64,000 nucleotides of DNA, from contig CM020516.1 of NCBI GenBank assembly GCA_009823395.1, forward strand, positions 1,448,501 to 1,512,500. Direction: 5' to 3'. Of the stretch, positions 11,124-23,100 are shown one piece after another (position 1 is the first letter of the stretch; every line of letters begins with the position of its first letter). The DNA is from Thamnaconus septentrionalis (lineage: Eukaryota; Chordata; Actinopteri; Tetraodontiformes; Monacanthidae). A program made the translations under genes and the position numbers. Under the pieces are notes generated by a model. The model saw only the letters and a list, made by a program, of their open reading frames with translations, did not search any database and was not told the DNA's origin.

Positions 11124-13855
11124 TAATATAATATATTGTTTGAATGGTTAAAAATGTGACAGCCATTCTATTAATTTCTGTGTTTTCATTAAAAGAAGAG
11201 TGTGTTGCTCGGCGTCCCCTGCTTTGCCCTGTCTTTGAAGGCTTTTACTACCCGTGTTTGGGAAATGTTAATGACTGTAATTGTAAAGTGGAACCACACC
11301 TACACTCCCCGCCGCATGACAATACGGCGGCAGTTAAACAAACAGTGTGGGGCTAAGGACAGGTTAAAGTGCAGGGTGTGGTCTAAGCCTTGTCACAGGT
11401 AAACTGCTGCTGCTGTTTGCCATTCCAGGCAGAGAAGAGAGAACCTGGTGGAATACAAACAAATTCCACTTCACATGCAGAGAAAAGGCGCTTGATTAGG
11501 GGAAAACATCTGGGTTCTTTTTTTTTGGGGGGACCATGTTCACAAAATGCAATTGAGATAAGGACTTGAATGTGTGGACATTTCAGAGGTGAGTCAGAAA
11601 AACACTAAGACCAAACTGAAAGCACCTCATCCACTTCGTGAACTTAGTGAACTGTGGAACTATTCATTTTTCACCCCCCAAAGAAGAATTGATTGACTCA
11701 GCGAAAGCTGAGGGTGACAATCACATTAAAGATACTTAACAGTGTAACTTTAATAGTAACATAGATTTGATGTATTATAATATATTCCCATATTACCCGA
11801 CACTTGTGTCGGCTGTTGGATGAATGTAGTGGCGCTAGCAGGAAGTGAAAGCCTCCACCACAGTTTCAGTCTGACCCAAGCCTTGACTCAGAGTGCCTGC
11901 GCGCGCACAAACACACACACACAACGCACACATTCGTGACACACGGGGTGTGAGACGCCGACGATAGTGTCGGAAAATGTTGATAAAAGGTCAAACTTTT
12001 ACTCATCATGACAGTGTTAACTGTTCTATTAAGCACAATGCCAGTTTGTAGATACTGTTGGCTGCTCGTGGTGACGTCATACTATTTCTGAAATCTCTGA
12101 ATAGTTCCCTTCGGCAAAAAGCCCTAAATTGCACAGGCAATGAACTAGAAACCGCAACAAAACTATGGTCCCATGGGAGCCTTTGGAGGAAGAAGCAGAA
12201 GCGCTCGGCAAAATCCAAATGTAAAAGAAGACAAATGGATTTCTGCAGCTGGCACACCACAAGTTGATTTATTTTACATAGTCAAGCACATTCAGTTAAC
12301 ACGTTAACATTATTTTTGTCAGTAAAAAAAAAAAAAAAAATTGAATAAATAGTTGTGTTAGTAACACATTTCTCCATTTGGTTTCACATCCCTATTTCAA
12401 TTTTTGAACAAAGTCAGAATGAAGGGTTGAGACAAAACTGTTTGACGTCTTCACAACAAAGTGGATCCTTAACAGAACTACAATCTTTGCATTCACATAT
12501 AATTAAAAAAAGCAGCTTCTGGAAATGCAGCGATGAGGACAAAACTCTTTTTACTTTTTCCTTTAGAAAATGAATGAGTGGTTTCTGAGTTGTCGTTGTT
12601 TTAGAAATAAGTGACCAAGTGTAACAGAGCACCTCCCCCACCTCCTTACCTCCACCCCTCCCCCACCCCACATCTCTCCGTCTGCCTCCTCAGGTGAAAC
12701 CACAGCGTCACATTCCAGGACGCCTGGATCGTGACCGGGCCTGTTCTCTGCTGCTCTCCTCACAATGATAAACAGATCCTGCCCATGGATGCTGTTTGAA
12801 TCTGTGAGTGCGCTGTGATTATGTGACTTCCAGGCCAATTGAGTGCATGCGAAGCTCCAATCAGAAAGTGAAAGGCTTCCCATCCATGAAGGTTTTGATG
12901 GGAAGGGAGTGTAAATGGCCAGACGATGGGCTCTTAGCAGAAAGCGCAGTGCACTTACTACTTGATGAGGGAGGAGCTTTTAATGCTGCGTTCAGCTGAG
13001 TGTACACTGGACACCGCTGGACTCTGGTGCCGGTCAGCTGCAGAGACGTGTGACTATTTCATGTGATTACAATGTGTACAGGTGTGATTTTAGTTGCATT
13101 TGGTGTGCTATTGTCAAATGCTTTCAATAAAAAGAGTTACTTTTGTGGTTTCATTAATTGTTTTATAATTATTTTTGTTCAATTCCACAGAGAAAGTAAA
13201 TACAACCACCCAAAACAGAACATAAAACAATACAATAGTCTCTGTTTTTTCAGTTACCTGAGGGCAGTGCGGTGCATTTAACGATCCAAATTATATTTAA
13301 AATAAAATAAAATAAGAGAAAAATCAAATCCAACTTTCACCTTTTCAGTCTGAATAACCTCCGCATTTGTTTTCTATCAGTTACGGTGGCCAAGATGCTA
13401 TTTAACTGTGCAAAATGAAAAGCCAAGGTTTGCAAGCAAGCCAGAAGCCTCGAGATGCGGCTGGGCTTGGTGTCTTAGTGTAATATGATCAGCAGTTCTG
13501 GTTTAAATGTTGAGACTTCAGCTACCAGCCTGTGTGGCAAACATCAAATGAAGTAAGTCTATAGAAATTAGACTGCAGTCTGACAATCACAAACTACTGA
13601 TCCAGAGGAGGAAATGCCTTCTGTGACATATGTTGCACAAGAGCAAAACTGACCAGAAAAAAATGTGACTGGAAGGTTGGCTGACGCAATGAGTCAGTCA
13701 TCAGACTCATGGGATGAACAGGGACTGTGGTATCTGACATCTCAGATGTAATCTGACACTGACTGCCTCCTCACAAACCTTTTCTTCACTGTCTCTCTCC
13801 CTCCCATCACATCAGTGCTCTCTCCAGCTACATATTGGCAGCTGTAAACTGACCA

Positions 13856-13880
13856 ATCTGTCTGTCTGTCTGTCTGTCTC
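13856..13880. repeat. (CTGT)n tetranucleotide repeat
   Basis: About six CTGT units. Confidence 0.85.
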
Positions 13881-16000
13881 AGCTTCTCTCTGCTTTGTGT
13901 GCGGGGGGAATGAGTCACTAATGAGAGGAAGAGGAAAAGATTGTATCTTTGAAGCCACAATCGAGCGAGGAATTATAAGGCTCGATATGACCGGGCACTT
14001 TTTGTTTCCCTTTGGTGAGATGAAAAGTTTGAAATCACTTTCATTATTTCTTTGGGTGACTAGCGGCTGAATTTGCTTCACACACTTCAACTCCATCAAC
14101 TTGTTTCTCCCAAGTCTCCCTGCTCTATGTTGTATGTACATCTTCATGGTTCAATTACTGTTGGACCGACCAAATAAAAGAATTAAATACCAAAACTCTT
14201 TCTTAAACATAAGAAAATATAGAACATTTCTGAGCAAATGTCCTTTCTGAAAAAAAAAAAATTGAAATTTGATGTTGCAACATTGTTTCTTTAGGACTAT
14301 GATATATGACACTATTCTGCACTATAGTTACCCACTGCACCTTTCGCAATAGAAGTTTTAATGGTATTTTCAATCATGCTTGTTTATGTTTGTTTTTTTC
14401 TTTTCTTCTTTCTGCTGGAACAGTTTTGACCATCCACTCACGACACAACTGGTGAGAGAATTGGTGACGTCACGGGTGCATTCATGTTACATTAATAAAA
14501 AAGAGTATCGTGTCTGTGTCGTTATCCAGAAAACATTCCTGGACACAGGAAGAGATCTAAACCATCTTGCAGTGTCTTGTCCCCACCTCTGAAGTTGGTG
14601 CCCTGGTCAAAGACCAACTCCGCTGCTTTCAGGCTATAAATCTTCTCAATGCCATCAGGAAGGAGTCTGTGTTAATGGTTCAACTGTCATTCAAATCAAT
14701 TCAAATGTGATTTAAATACATTTTGGGCTAAAGGTTTAGGTTAAGAGACAAAATACAGATTGGTGTTGTGATTGGTTTGCAGACCAGGTGTCCACTCTTT
14801 AGTTCAGTTTTTAGAGAGTGCATGTATAGAAAATGTGAAGATCAGGTCTTCGGGACGCCGGGGTGTTTCCACAAGGCTGGAAGGGGTTTCAGCCTGCTGA
14901 CACGACTGGCAGCTGGGGGTTTGTTCCATCCACCAATCAAAGATGCTTTGTTTGGGTTCCCTTCCAGCCATGTCGAAGGCAAAACAAAGCGTCGGTTTCA
15001 GCAGAAAGATACATCTCCACTAAACTCTGTGGGAAAGCAGAGGGTGGTGTGGCAAAAGATGCAAACCTTTTCCAACAGATGTGGAAAAGTGAGAAAGGCA
15101 GACATGGTTTGTTTCTTTTTCTTTTTCTTCCTAGCTATAATGTAGCAACGCTAGGTACAGCGTGTGACCGGCACGCTAACAAATGACTTTAAAAGAGACG
15201 AGAGAGAAAAAAGACGGGAGGCACCAAAATTTCCTTGTGGTGCTTAATTTATCTCAGTAAAAATAGTGATACAAATGGCTTCTGTTTCAGTAGTCAAGAT
15301 CACTCCAGACAGATGAAACAATGTCAATATTAATAACAAGAAGGCCAATGTTAATAGTGGCTAATGTTTAGCTGCCCTCTCTTTCCTTTGCCCCTGTCCA
15401 CCCACGCCCAGCTAAGTGGTGGCCACTCTTAAGTGTCTCTCCTCAGCAGCGTCCCACTCTGTGCTTCTGCGGGCCTGACGAACTACTTACAGAGAGGAAA
15501 AGCAGAAGATTACATGTCCTAATGGATCTTTTAAAAGCCCCCTTCCTTCATCGTCGCTCACTCTGAAGCTGTAAGACGGTAAGACTGACCGCTGCAGCAG
15601 AGGGCCAAACAACAACACTGAGAAAATGGAAGATACGTAGAAACGTGTGTCATCAATCATTTATTCCTTTAGAATCTCAAAAGAACGCAGACATTTATAT
15701 AAATCATTAAAACCATGGTTTCCTGCTTCCCTTTTCTCGAGGTAATATTTTTTTAGCTATTTTCTCGCCAACCAGAAAATATGTGCCGTTGCTTCCTTTA
15801 ACATTGGACCCAAAACAACTGCAACATTATTCCAGCTGAACAGGGGATGTGCACTTTTTTTAGCCATTGATCGTTAATGTTTAGCACCACAGGTGATGCC
15901 TAGCATTGAGCACACTGAGTAGCATGCAAACTTTAAGACACCTCAGAAACCTTAAAAAACAAAAGGGCGCAACAACTGAAAAGATCCATCCTTTAAATTT

Positions 16001-16085
16001 GAATTAACTCAACTTTATTTATAAAGGACTTTAAAAACAACCACAGCTGGTACAAAGTGCTGTACATAAAAACATAAATAAAACA
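16001..16085 (-). mobile_element. SINE/LINE-type 3' tail relic
   Basis: Read on the minus strand it gives 'gcactttgtaccagctgtgg' and then 'ctttataaataaagttgagtt'. This resembles the common fish retroposon tail in which an AAAGTGCT-like block is followed by CTATAAATAAAGTTGATTG. No body of the element is recognisable beyond the tail. Confidence 0.5.
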
Positions 16086-16645
16086 ATAAAACAAATATGG
16101 TCTCATGCTGCGTCAAAAGCCAAGAAATAAAAGTGGGTTTTTCTACAGGTTTCTCACACTTTATGTGTCATCCTCCTGATCCACTGACTCAACTCGTGCT
16201 TTAAAAAAAAAACTTTTGAACTTTATGATTATTTGACTGTTGCGATTTGAGTATTTGTCACTGTCTTTGGTGAAAAATGCCCCCCCCCTTTTTTTATTTA
16301 TTGTTGACAGTTGTTTTTGTAAACTGTATAACCTTGGTTTTTTTTTTATCTGACTTTCAGCCCTTGCTCTTTGTTCATGCTGCATTTGTGTGTATATATA
16401 TATTATCACTGCTTTCTTTTGACCAACTTCATTGAAAATGAAATTCATTGTCAAAACAAATTATGTGAAAAATCATTCAATTGTGAGGGTGCAATTAATG
16501 CTGTCTGTGCTGTGACACTACACACTCAACGTCAAATAAGTCTAATAATAAGTCTGATCTACTTTAATAAAGATGCGGGAAAGTTGTGGAGAAGACCGGC
16601 CAAAATGTGCTCACTTTGCAGGGTGTAAATGTCTTCTGGGTCCCC

Positions 16646-16672
16646 GTGTGTGTGTGTGTGTGTGTGTGGGTG
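16646..16672. repeat. (GT)n microsatellite
   Basis: A run of GT dinucleotides about 460 bp upstream of the cdh1 start codon. Confidence 0.9.
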
Positions 16673-16934
16673 GGGGCGGGGTCTTGAGAGCGGTCAGTAC
16701 GGCTGTAGGTGGATTGTGTGTTTGTCAGTTGTGGGAAGTACAAAAACACGAACAGACAGCGGCGACGCACGCCTCTGTTCTCCGTCCGCATTTTCTCATC
16801 AATTCAGCCCCCGTGGATTTTTTTTTTTTTGTTGTTGGTATTTTTGGAAACAGGAAGTGAGCAGTGTCGCCGCGGTATCAGCCTCGTGGAAGGTCGACCT
16901 GCTCTATGACCATATCAGGAAAACGGAATGCGCG

Positions 16935-16953
16935 CACCTGCGAGCTGACGTCA
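16935..16953 (+). promoter_or_regulatory. E-box CACCTG and palindromic CRE TGACGTCA upstream of cdh1
   Basis: CACCTG lies at 16935-16940 and a perfect TGACGTCA at 16946-16953, about 175-190 bp before the cdh1 ATG. In mammals the CDH1 promoter carries CACCTG E-boxes bound by SNAI/ZEB repressors, so the position is suggestive. Binding here is inference only. Confidence 0.4.
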
Positions 16954-17126
16954 CCACGCCGAAAGTACCTTTTGCTTTGTCGCTGAGCAAAAGAAAAAAA
17001 AACTCAACAGAAACCGCCGGGACGAGACGAAAGACGCCGGTCGCGGAGGGAACACGTTACAAGATTTGGCTCGGGACCGTTTTTGCCACAGTCGTCAGGA
17101 TATTAGCGGGTGGATTCACAGCCCAC

Positions 17127-20100
17127 ATGGGGACGACTTGGCTGGGACTTGTGGCCGTTTCAATCGGACTTTTCCAGGTGAGACTCCTCGCCCTGCTTGT
17201 AATGGCCGCCACTCAGTACTGTCTGTTAACTGTCTGTCTGTTAATAACTCCTAACACCTGATTAATACGCAGGCTGCCCAGGCATATTCTCATTTTCTGG
17301 CTCTAGAATTGTCACAACAACAAAAAAAGGAAAAAAGAAGTGCAATGAGAGAGTGTTTCAGCTCCTTTTTGTCAGGGTAACCGCAACTTTCAGTATCTGG
17401 TAGTTATTGAAGTTGTCCACTCGTCATTTTTAATTTTATTTTTATTTTTATTAATTTTTTAATTTTTTTTTAAAACTTTTGTCAGTTTAAAAACCCAATC
17501 AAAGTCATTTCAGTCGGTTTGAGATGGCTCAAACTATAAAGGCATCGCCGTGTGTTGAGCTCGACGGCAGGTCTGTGTGTGCCTGACGGGCCTGGCGGGC
17601 CTCGCCCTTCGTCAGTTGGTGACGCTGGCAGGTAGAATTCCGATTTCTCACGTCCACCACTTGGACTGACTGGAAAGTCGGTTAAAACTCGACACTCCCC
17701 CACTGTTCGTGCTGTGGGAACTCAGTGTTAAGATTTCTTAGAATTGTGAGGATCTTCGTGGTGGAAACCCCCCCGAAAAAAAAAAAAGAAGAAAAAAAAA
17801 AATCTGGACATTTTCATTTCAAACAGACAAAATGTATTTTCTGCCTTAGAGGGACGCTGTGACTTATTGTAGCACCTTTAATACGGTGTAATATTTGCAA
17901 TGGTAAAAATTGGAAACAAGCCATAGATTAAAAATTCTAAACGTAATTTATTTATTTATTTTTGTTGAGTTTTTGCCCCCTATCTTTTCTTTGTATAAAC
18001 ATGATAAAGCCTTTAATAAGCTGCCTCTCCTCTTCCAGGCCGCAGCTCTACAGGCCACTGATGGGCCTGCGTGTGTACCTGGATTCCAGCCTGATGAGTT
18101 GATTTTGAATGTGCACACAGAGCGACTGAAGCCACACAGAAGGCTGGGCAAAGGTAAGAGTGGTTTCCTTGGTCACCGTCGAATGCACACGCCTTCATTT
18201 ATGGTGCCCCGTGAATTCCAACTGGCTACTTTGTTATTTCGATGGCGAACGAAGTCAAATACTGTCGGTGTTTTTGACAGAAAACGCAGCTCAGTTTACT
18301 GGAAGGTTCCTTCACACTTCTCAATGTGACCCACTTGTCTGGGTCTAATCTATGGAGATGATCTCCGATGTTGCCGCTGCTTCCTCTACTTGCAGAGAAA
18401 TTTCACATTTGATTTTTTTTTTAACTTGGAATTTGGTGTCATGGCCTTTGTATATTCAGTTCAGACACCTGCTTGCTGTGTTTCAGCGTGACCTGCATGA
18501 TGGCCACAAGTGGTTCATGTTCAGCTTTTTCGTCCTGTACTCAGGCTTTATCAGCGACGTTTGCACACAGAGCCTAAAAAACAGGTTACAGGTCATTTTC
18601 ATTTCAATAAAGATATTCCGTTGTTGCTAATAACAGTGTCTGTTGATGCTCCTGCGAACCACACGGCTTTTTAGTGATTAGGTTTTCACATTGTTCTCAC
18701 GTACTTCCCAAACAACGTCAGGTCCCAGCTTGTTCTCGTGCTGCTTCAGGGCAAGACGATCCCGAACCTGTTTTGCAGGCTTTGCTTTTTTTAGAGGTTG
18801 CTCAATTACCTAATAGAAAACTTAAAAACAAGTCATGTTTTGCAGCGAAATGTAACTATAGATGATAAATGGTTAAAGTGAAGTTGTTTAGTTTGTCAGC
18901 ATTTTTTTTTTTAAATAGAATACAATGGTCGCTTACTTCCTGTATCATTTACCCGGCACAGCAGACACTGATTGAGTGTCTCATTCTCTTGCGCATGCAA
19001 ACGCACACTGAAAAGACAAATTAAAACGTTGAATCCGGAATCTTTTTGGTCTATTTATCAATTTTTTTACATGGTCAAAATCTTTGTTTTTGTCGTGTTC
19101 AACTTGTTTTTGTAAAACATAATGATCAAGAATTTTTTTCTGAATTTAGAACATTTAACTTGTTTTTTTTAGCTTTCTTTTTATTCTTTGCAAAAAAAAA
19201 AAAATCTTTGTTTTGACATCCTAATGCCTGCTTTGGAATATCATCCACGTGGCACACCAGAGGGTGCGTTTCCTGTACAATTTGGATTTTGGCAAATAAA
19301 GAGTAGATGAAAGTTGAATTATGTTGAGATTAATGTTATTTTTGTCATATTTATTACATTTAGTTACATTTAGAGGACCAATCAGATTTGCTTTACAGTG
19401 TCAAAGGTTACTGCTGGTAGAAGGAGTGACACCACCTGAGTGTGACTGCTTCATGACGAGCTGCTGAATAAAGGTTGGGAGTAAAGCAAAACAAAACAAA
19501 ATAGCTGCAGTGTTTTACCCAAAACATCTGGGGAGTTTATCTACTTGCAGGCTTGCTCATGAATTCCATATAATCTTGATAAAAGAAACCACAAGTCCAG
19601 CATCTGCACAGAGCTGGCAGGCAGTAGCTGGGCCGGCACTCGTTGATGTAAATCTTCTTCGCCCTCTCCTGGGGATAATTTACTGCAGCTACTTCCTGGT
19701 CAGGTCACTGCTCCAGGGCTGTTGGGAGGGATGTATTTCCAACGCTGATTTTAAAACACTTTGAATGGAGATCCCTTTTTTTTAAATGAAATCTGAGCTC
19801 GAGTGAAGGGTTATAATTTGATAGAAAATGAGGATTCATCAGTACTCGCCTCACTTTTTGATTTCCCTCTCTGGCCAGCATCACCCCACCTGAAAATAAG
19901 ACGGCCTTTGCCAGTGTCAGTATTTGTGTTCATGACTCACATTGGGTTCTGTAATTTAAAATCATGTTTAGCAGGTAGTTCTATTGTATTTTTGATGGGA
20001 AAAGATCTCAAAAGTAGGTTGACGTATTAGGTGTTTGATTTATTTATTTGTTTCTGGGATTGGAAGAAGACTAAGCCATGTACACGATCACTTCTCTTGG

Positions 20101-23100
20101 CTCCAATCCAGGAGGATTTGCAGTTTAGAAAAATGACAAAAAGCAGGATTGTTCTGGAAGTCTGAATTCTGCATATTCATTATATGTGAGAAATGCAAGC
20201 GGCTGTATTTGTCTGAAGGTAGACGGTGATGGTGAGGAGAGATGAAAAATTTTCATAACAATTTATCTCATTGGTTGTATCGACTGATTTCCCTTTTTGC
20301 TTTTTCCTGCACCTTTTCATGTCCAGTGACCTTCACTGACTGCACAGACAAGACCCACTTTCTTTTCACCAGTTCCAACAGTCGAGTCAAGGTTCATCAT
20401 GACGGCACTTTGACGGTCAGTAAAGTGTTGCAGTTTTTTTTTTATGTTTTGTTGAGGTTCAGGAACCTGATAACCATGCATGCATGTCTATTTTTTAACA
20501 GGTTAAGAGAGAGATTGCTCTCCATGACGGGCACCTAAAGTTCAAGGTTCAGAACTTGGGTGCACAGGGCCACAAATTTACCCTTCCTGTCAAAGTGGTG
20601 AACCTTGAGCACAGGAGCCACAGTGAACATGTTGAACATCAACAGCCCCATCACCAACACCGACGTGCTGCTGAGGACTCGGTCATTTATAAGGTAAATT
20701 TGAATTGAAAAAAAATAAATAAAAAAGGTAGCCAGGAAGAAAACGCACAACTCAAATGTTTCAAGGTCTATGGGAATAAAAAGAACTGGTTGCTGGATGA
20801 GATACATGATAAAATACACAAACTATGATTATTATTTTTTTTTAACTCAATGTGTAAAATTTCCAGGGTCATTGCAGAATACCCTGCATGAATGCACAGT
20901 CTAGTTAGATTCACTGAACTGTTTGTGTAACATTTAGAATTCCACTGTTCTCTGCCATCCTGTTGAATATCAGTGTTTAACCAGAGTGTCTCAATCTCCA
21001 GCCGCCTGTCATATATTTCCCAAAGCCTAAGAAAGGGCTGAAAAGAAAGAAGAGAGACTGGGTTATTCCTGACATTAATGTTTCAGAGAACCACAGAGGA
21101 CCGTATCCGTTCAAAGTGTCCCAGGTAGGAGACACTTTCACCTTCAGCATGTGGAGACTTTACTTTACTTCTATGTCTTCACTTTCTCTTGACCTGTGTA
21201 ACATCCTGTTTTTATCGTTGCTGATGTGGCCGATGTCGATATTTTTTTGACAGATTCGTTCGAGTGAAGATAAAGTGAAGACGATTTATTACAGCATTAC
21301 TGGACCAGGAGCTGATCAGTCCCCTGTTGGTCTCTTCTACATGGACAGAACCACTGGAAACCTGTTTCTCACACAACCGCTGGACCGAGAGGAGAGAGAC
21401 CGCTACATGGTGAGCAGCTTTTCAACATTAACACTCTGTCACCGCCTCAGCGGTCACACAGAATTTATTTTTACCACAGTTTTGGGCTAATAACCCAAAC
21501 AAAATTTTGCTTGGATATGCAAAAAAAGAGGACGTGTGATGGCTAAATGTCTGGAGAAACACCTTCTGAAGTAATTCCAACACAATGCTTATTCACCTGG
21601 GTGCATTAGCATATCATGTGGTGGACTGAAAACTGTGTATATATCGGAAATAACATTATAAACATGTATTCTAACTTCATATTTGTGTGTCCTTTCGCAG
21701 TTTGAAGCGTTTGCCGTGTCAGACGGCTCCGGAGATGCTGAGACTCCCATGGAAATCATTGTGAATGTGATTGACCAGAATGACAACAGTCCCAGTTTTG
21801 AGAAAGACACCTACATGGGAGAAGTCGCAGAGGCCTCACCAAAAAGTACAGTTTGTGATTCTGTTTCATGTCTTAAAATATGTACTTCATTGAGATGGCA
21901 CATAATGAAAGTCACAGCTAATAAAAAGCCTTTCCATATGCTATATTTTCTTTTGCTAATTCCTTTAATATATACATGTGTATGTATATATGTATATATA
22001 TCCTGCATGCCATCATTTTATCTTTTTATTCCTGAAAAGTACCTTTTTAATGAAGTCTCTGAAAGCCATTGAAAGATAATTTATGCAATCCTTCTGTTAC
22101 TTCCTATCTGCAGATTTTGATGTGATACAAGTCAGGGCCATTGATCTGGATCAGGCAGACACTGACAACTCAGATATTCGTTACTCAATTTTAAGCCAGG
22201 AACCTAAGTTTCCCAGCGACAACATGTTTGTGATTAATCCCATTACTGGTGGCATCAGAGTGAATGCAGATGGACTGGACAGAGAGGTAAGACTGAGAAA
22301 ATATCTCTTGTATGTGTTTCCAATGGCTGAAGCTGGAAGGAAATTTAGTTGAACCAAATACAATTCCAAATGCTCCAAATTGCTTCATCCTGCACCTCCC
22401 CAACCCCTAAAAGAGTTATGTAGGCACCACTTACTGTGAAAAGCCAGTGGAAGGATGTCACTCACTCTGCATCTCTTTTACTAGAAATACCGCGAGTACA
22501 CGCTGGTGGTCCAAGCATCAGACATGATAGGAAAAGGGTTGTCTGGGCAAGCCAAAGTCATCCTGACTGTGACTGACAGCAATGACAATGCTCCAGCCTT
22601 TGTTCAGTCCAGTGTAAGTACCGCACTGTTTTCCTGCCTTAAAATGTGTTTTAGGTGTGAATGAGTCTGTCGTCGACATCAGTGTCGCAGGACAAGTCAC
22701 ATCGGAGGCGTTCTTTGAACGCTGCAGTGGCTTCCTAAGTGACATCACTAACAAGTGTGTCCCTCTGCCAGTATGAAACTGCAGTTGAGGAGAACAAAGC
22801 GGACATTCAGATCCTGACCATGACGGTGACTGATGGTGATGAGCCACATTCCCCTGCTTGGAACGCCAAGTTCAAGATTGTCGGTGGAGACCCAGGTGGA
22901 TATTTCACTGTCAAAACAGGAACCAACAAACAGGAAGGAATCATTTCTACTGCCAAGGTAGGAATTACACCTGGTGTTCACACAGGAGGCATTTTTCTGT
23001 CAGAAAACTCTTATTTTGTTACAATTGCTTTGCTGCTGTTTCCTCATGAACCAGGGTCTTGACTTTGAGAAGAGTGGCAAGCACACTCTGCTGGTTGCCG

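Larger units (their letters stand above)
9060..16600. other. intergenic region between the ZNF318-like gene and cdh1
   Basis: No gene is recognisable on either strand. Open frames are short, have no family resemblance, and often cross simple repeats. The region holds CT and AT microsatellites, a CTGT tetranucleotide run, several poly(A)/poly(T) tracts and a SINE/LINE-type tail near 16000. Regulatory DNA for cdh1 is likely on the right side, but nothing specific is proven. Confidence 0.6.

Noticed and set aside
14768..15186. Overlapping 125- and 107-codon frames upstream of cdh1
   Set aside because: Two frames are open over the same stretch, end in a Phe run from a T tract, and resemble no known protein.
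16629..17126. In-frame upstream extension of the cdh1 first exon by 166 codons
   Set aside because: It begins at a GT microsatellite and would bury the signal peptide; classical cadherins start with the signal peptide, here at 17127.
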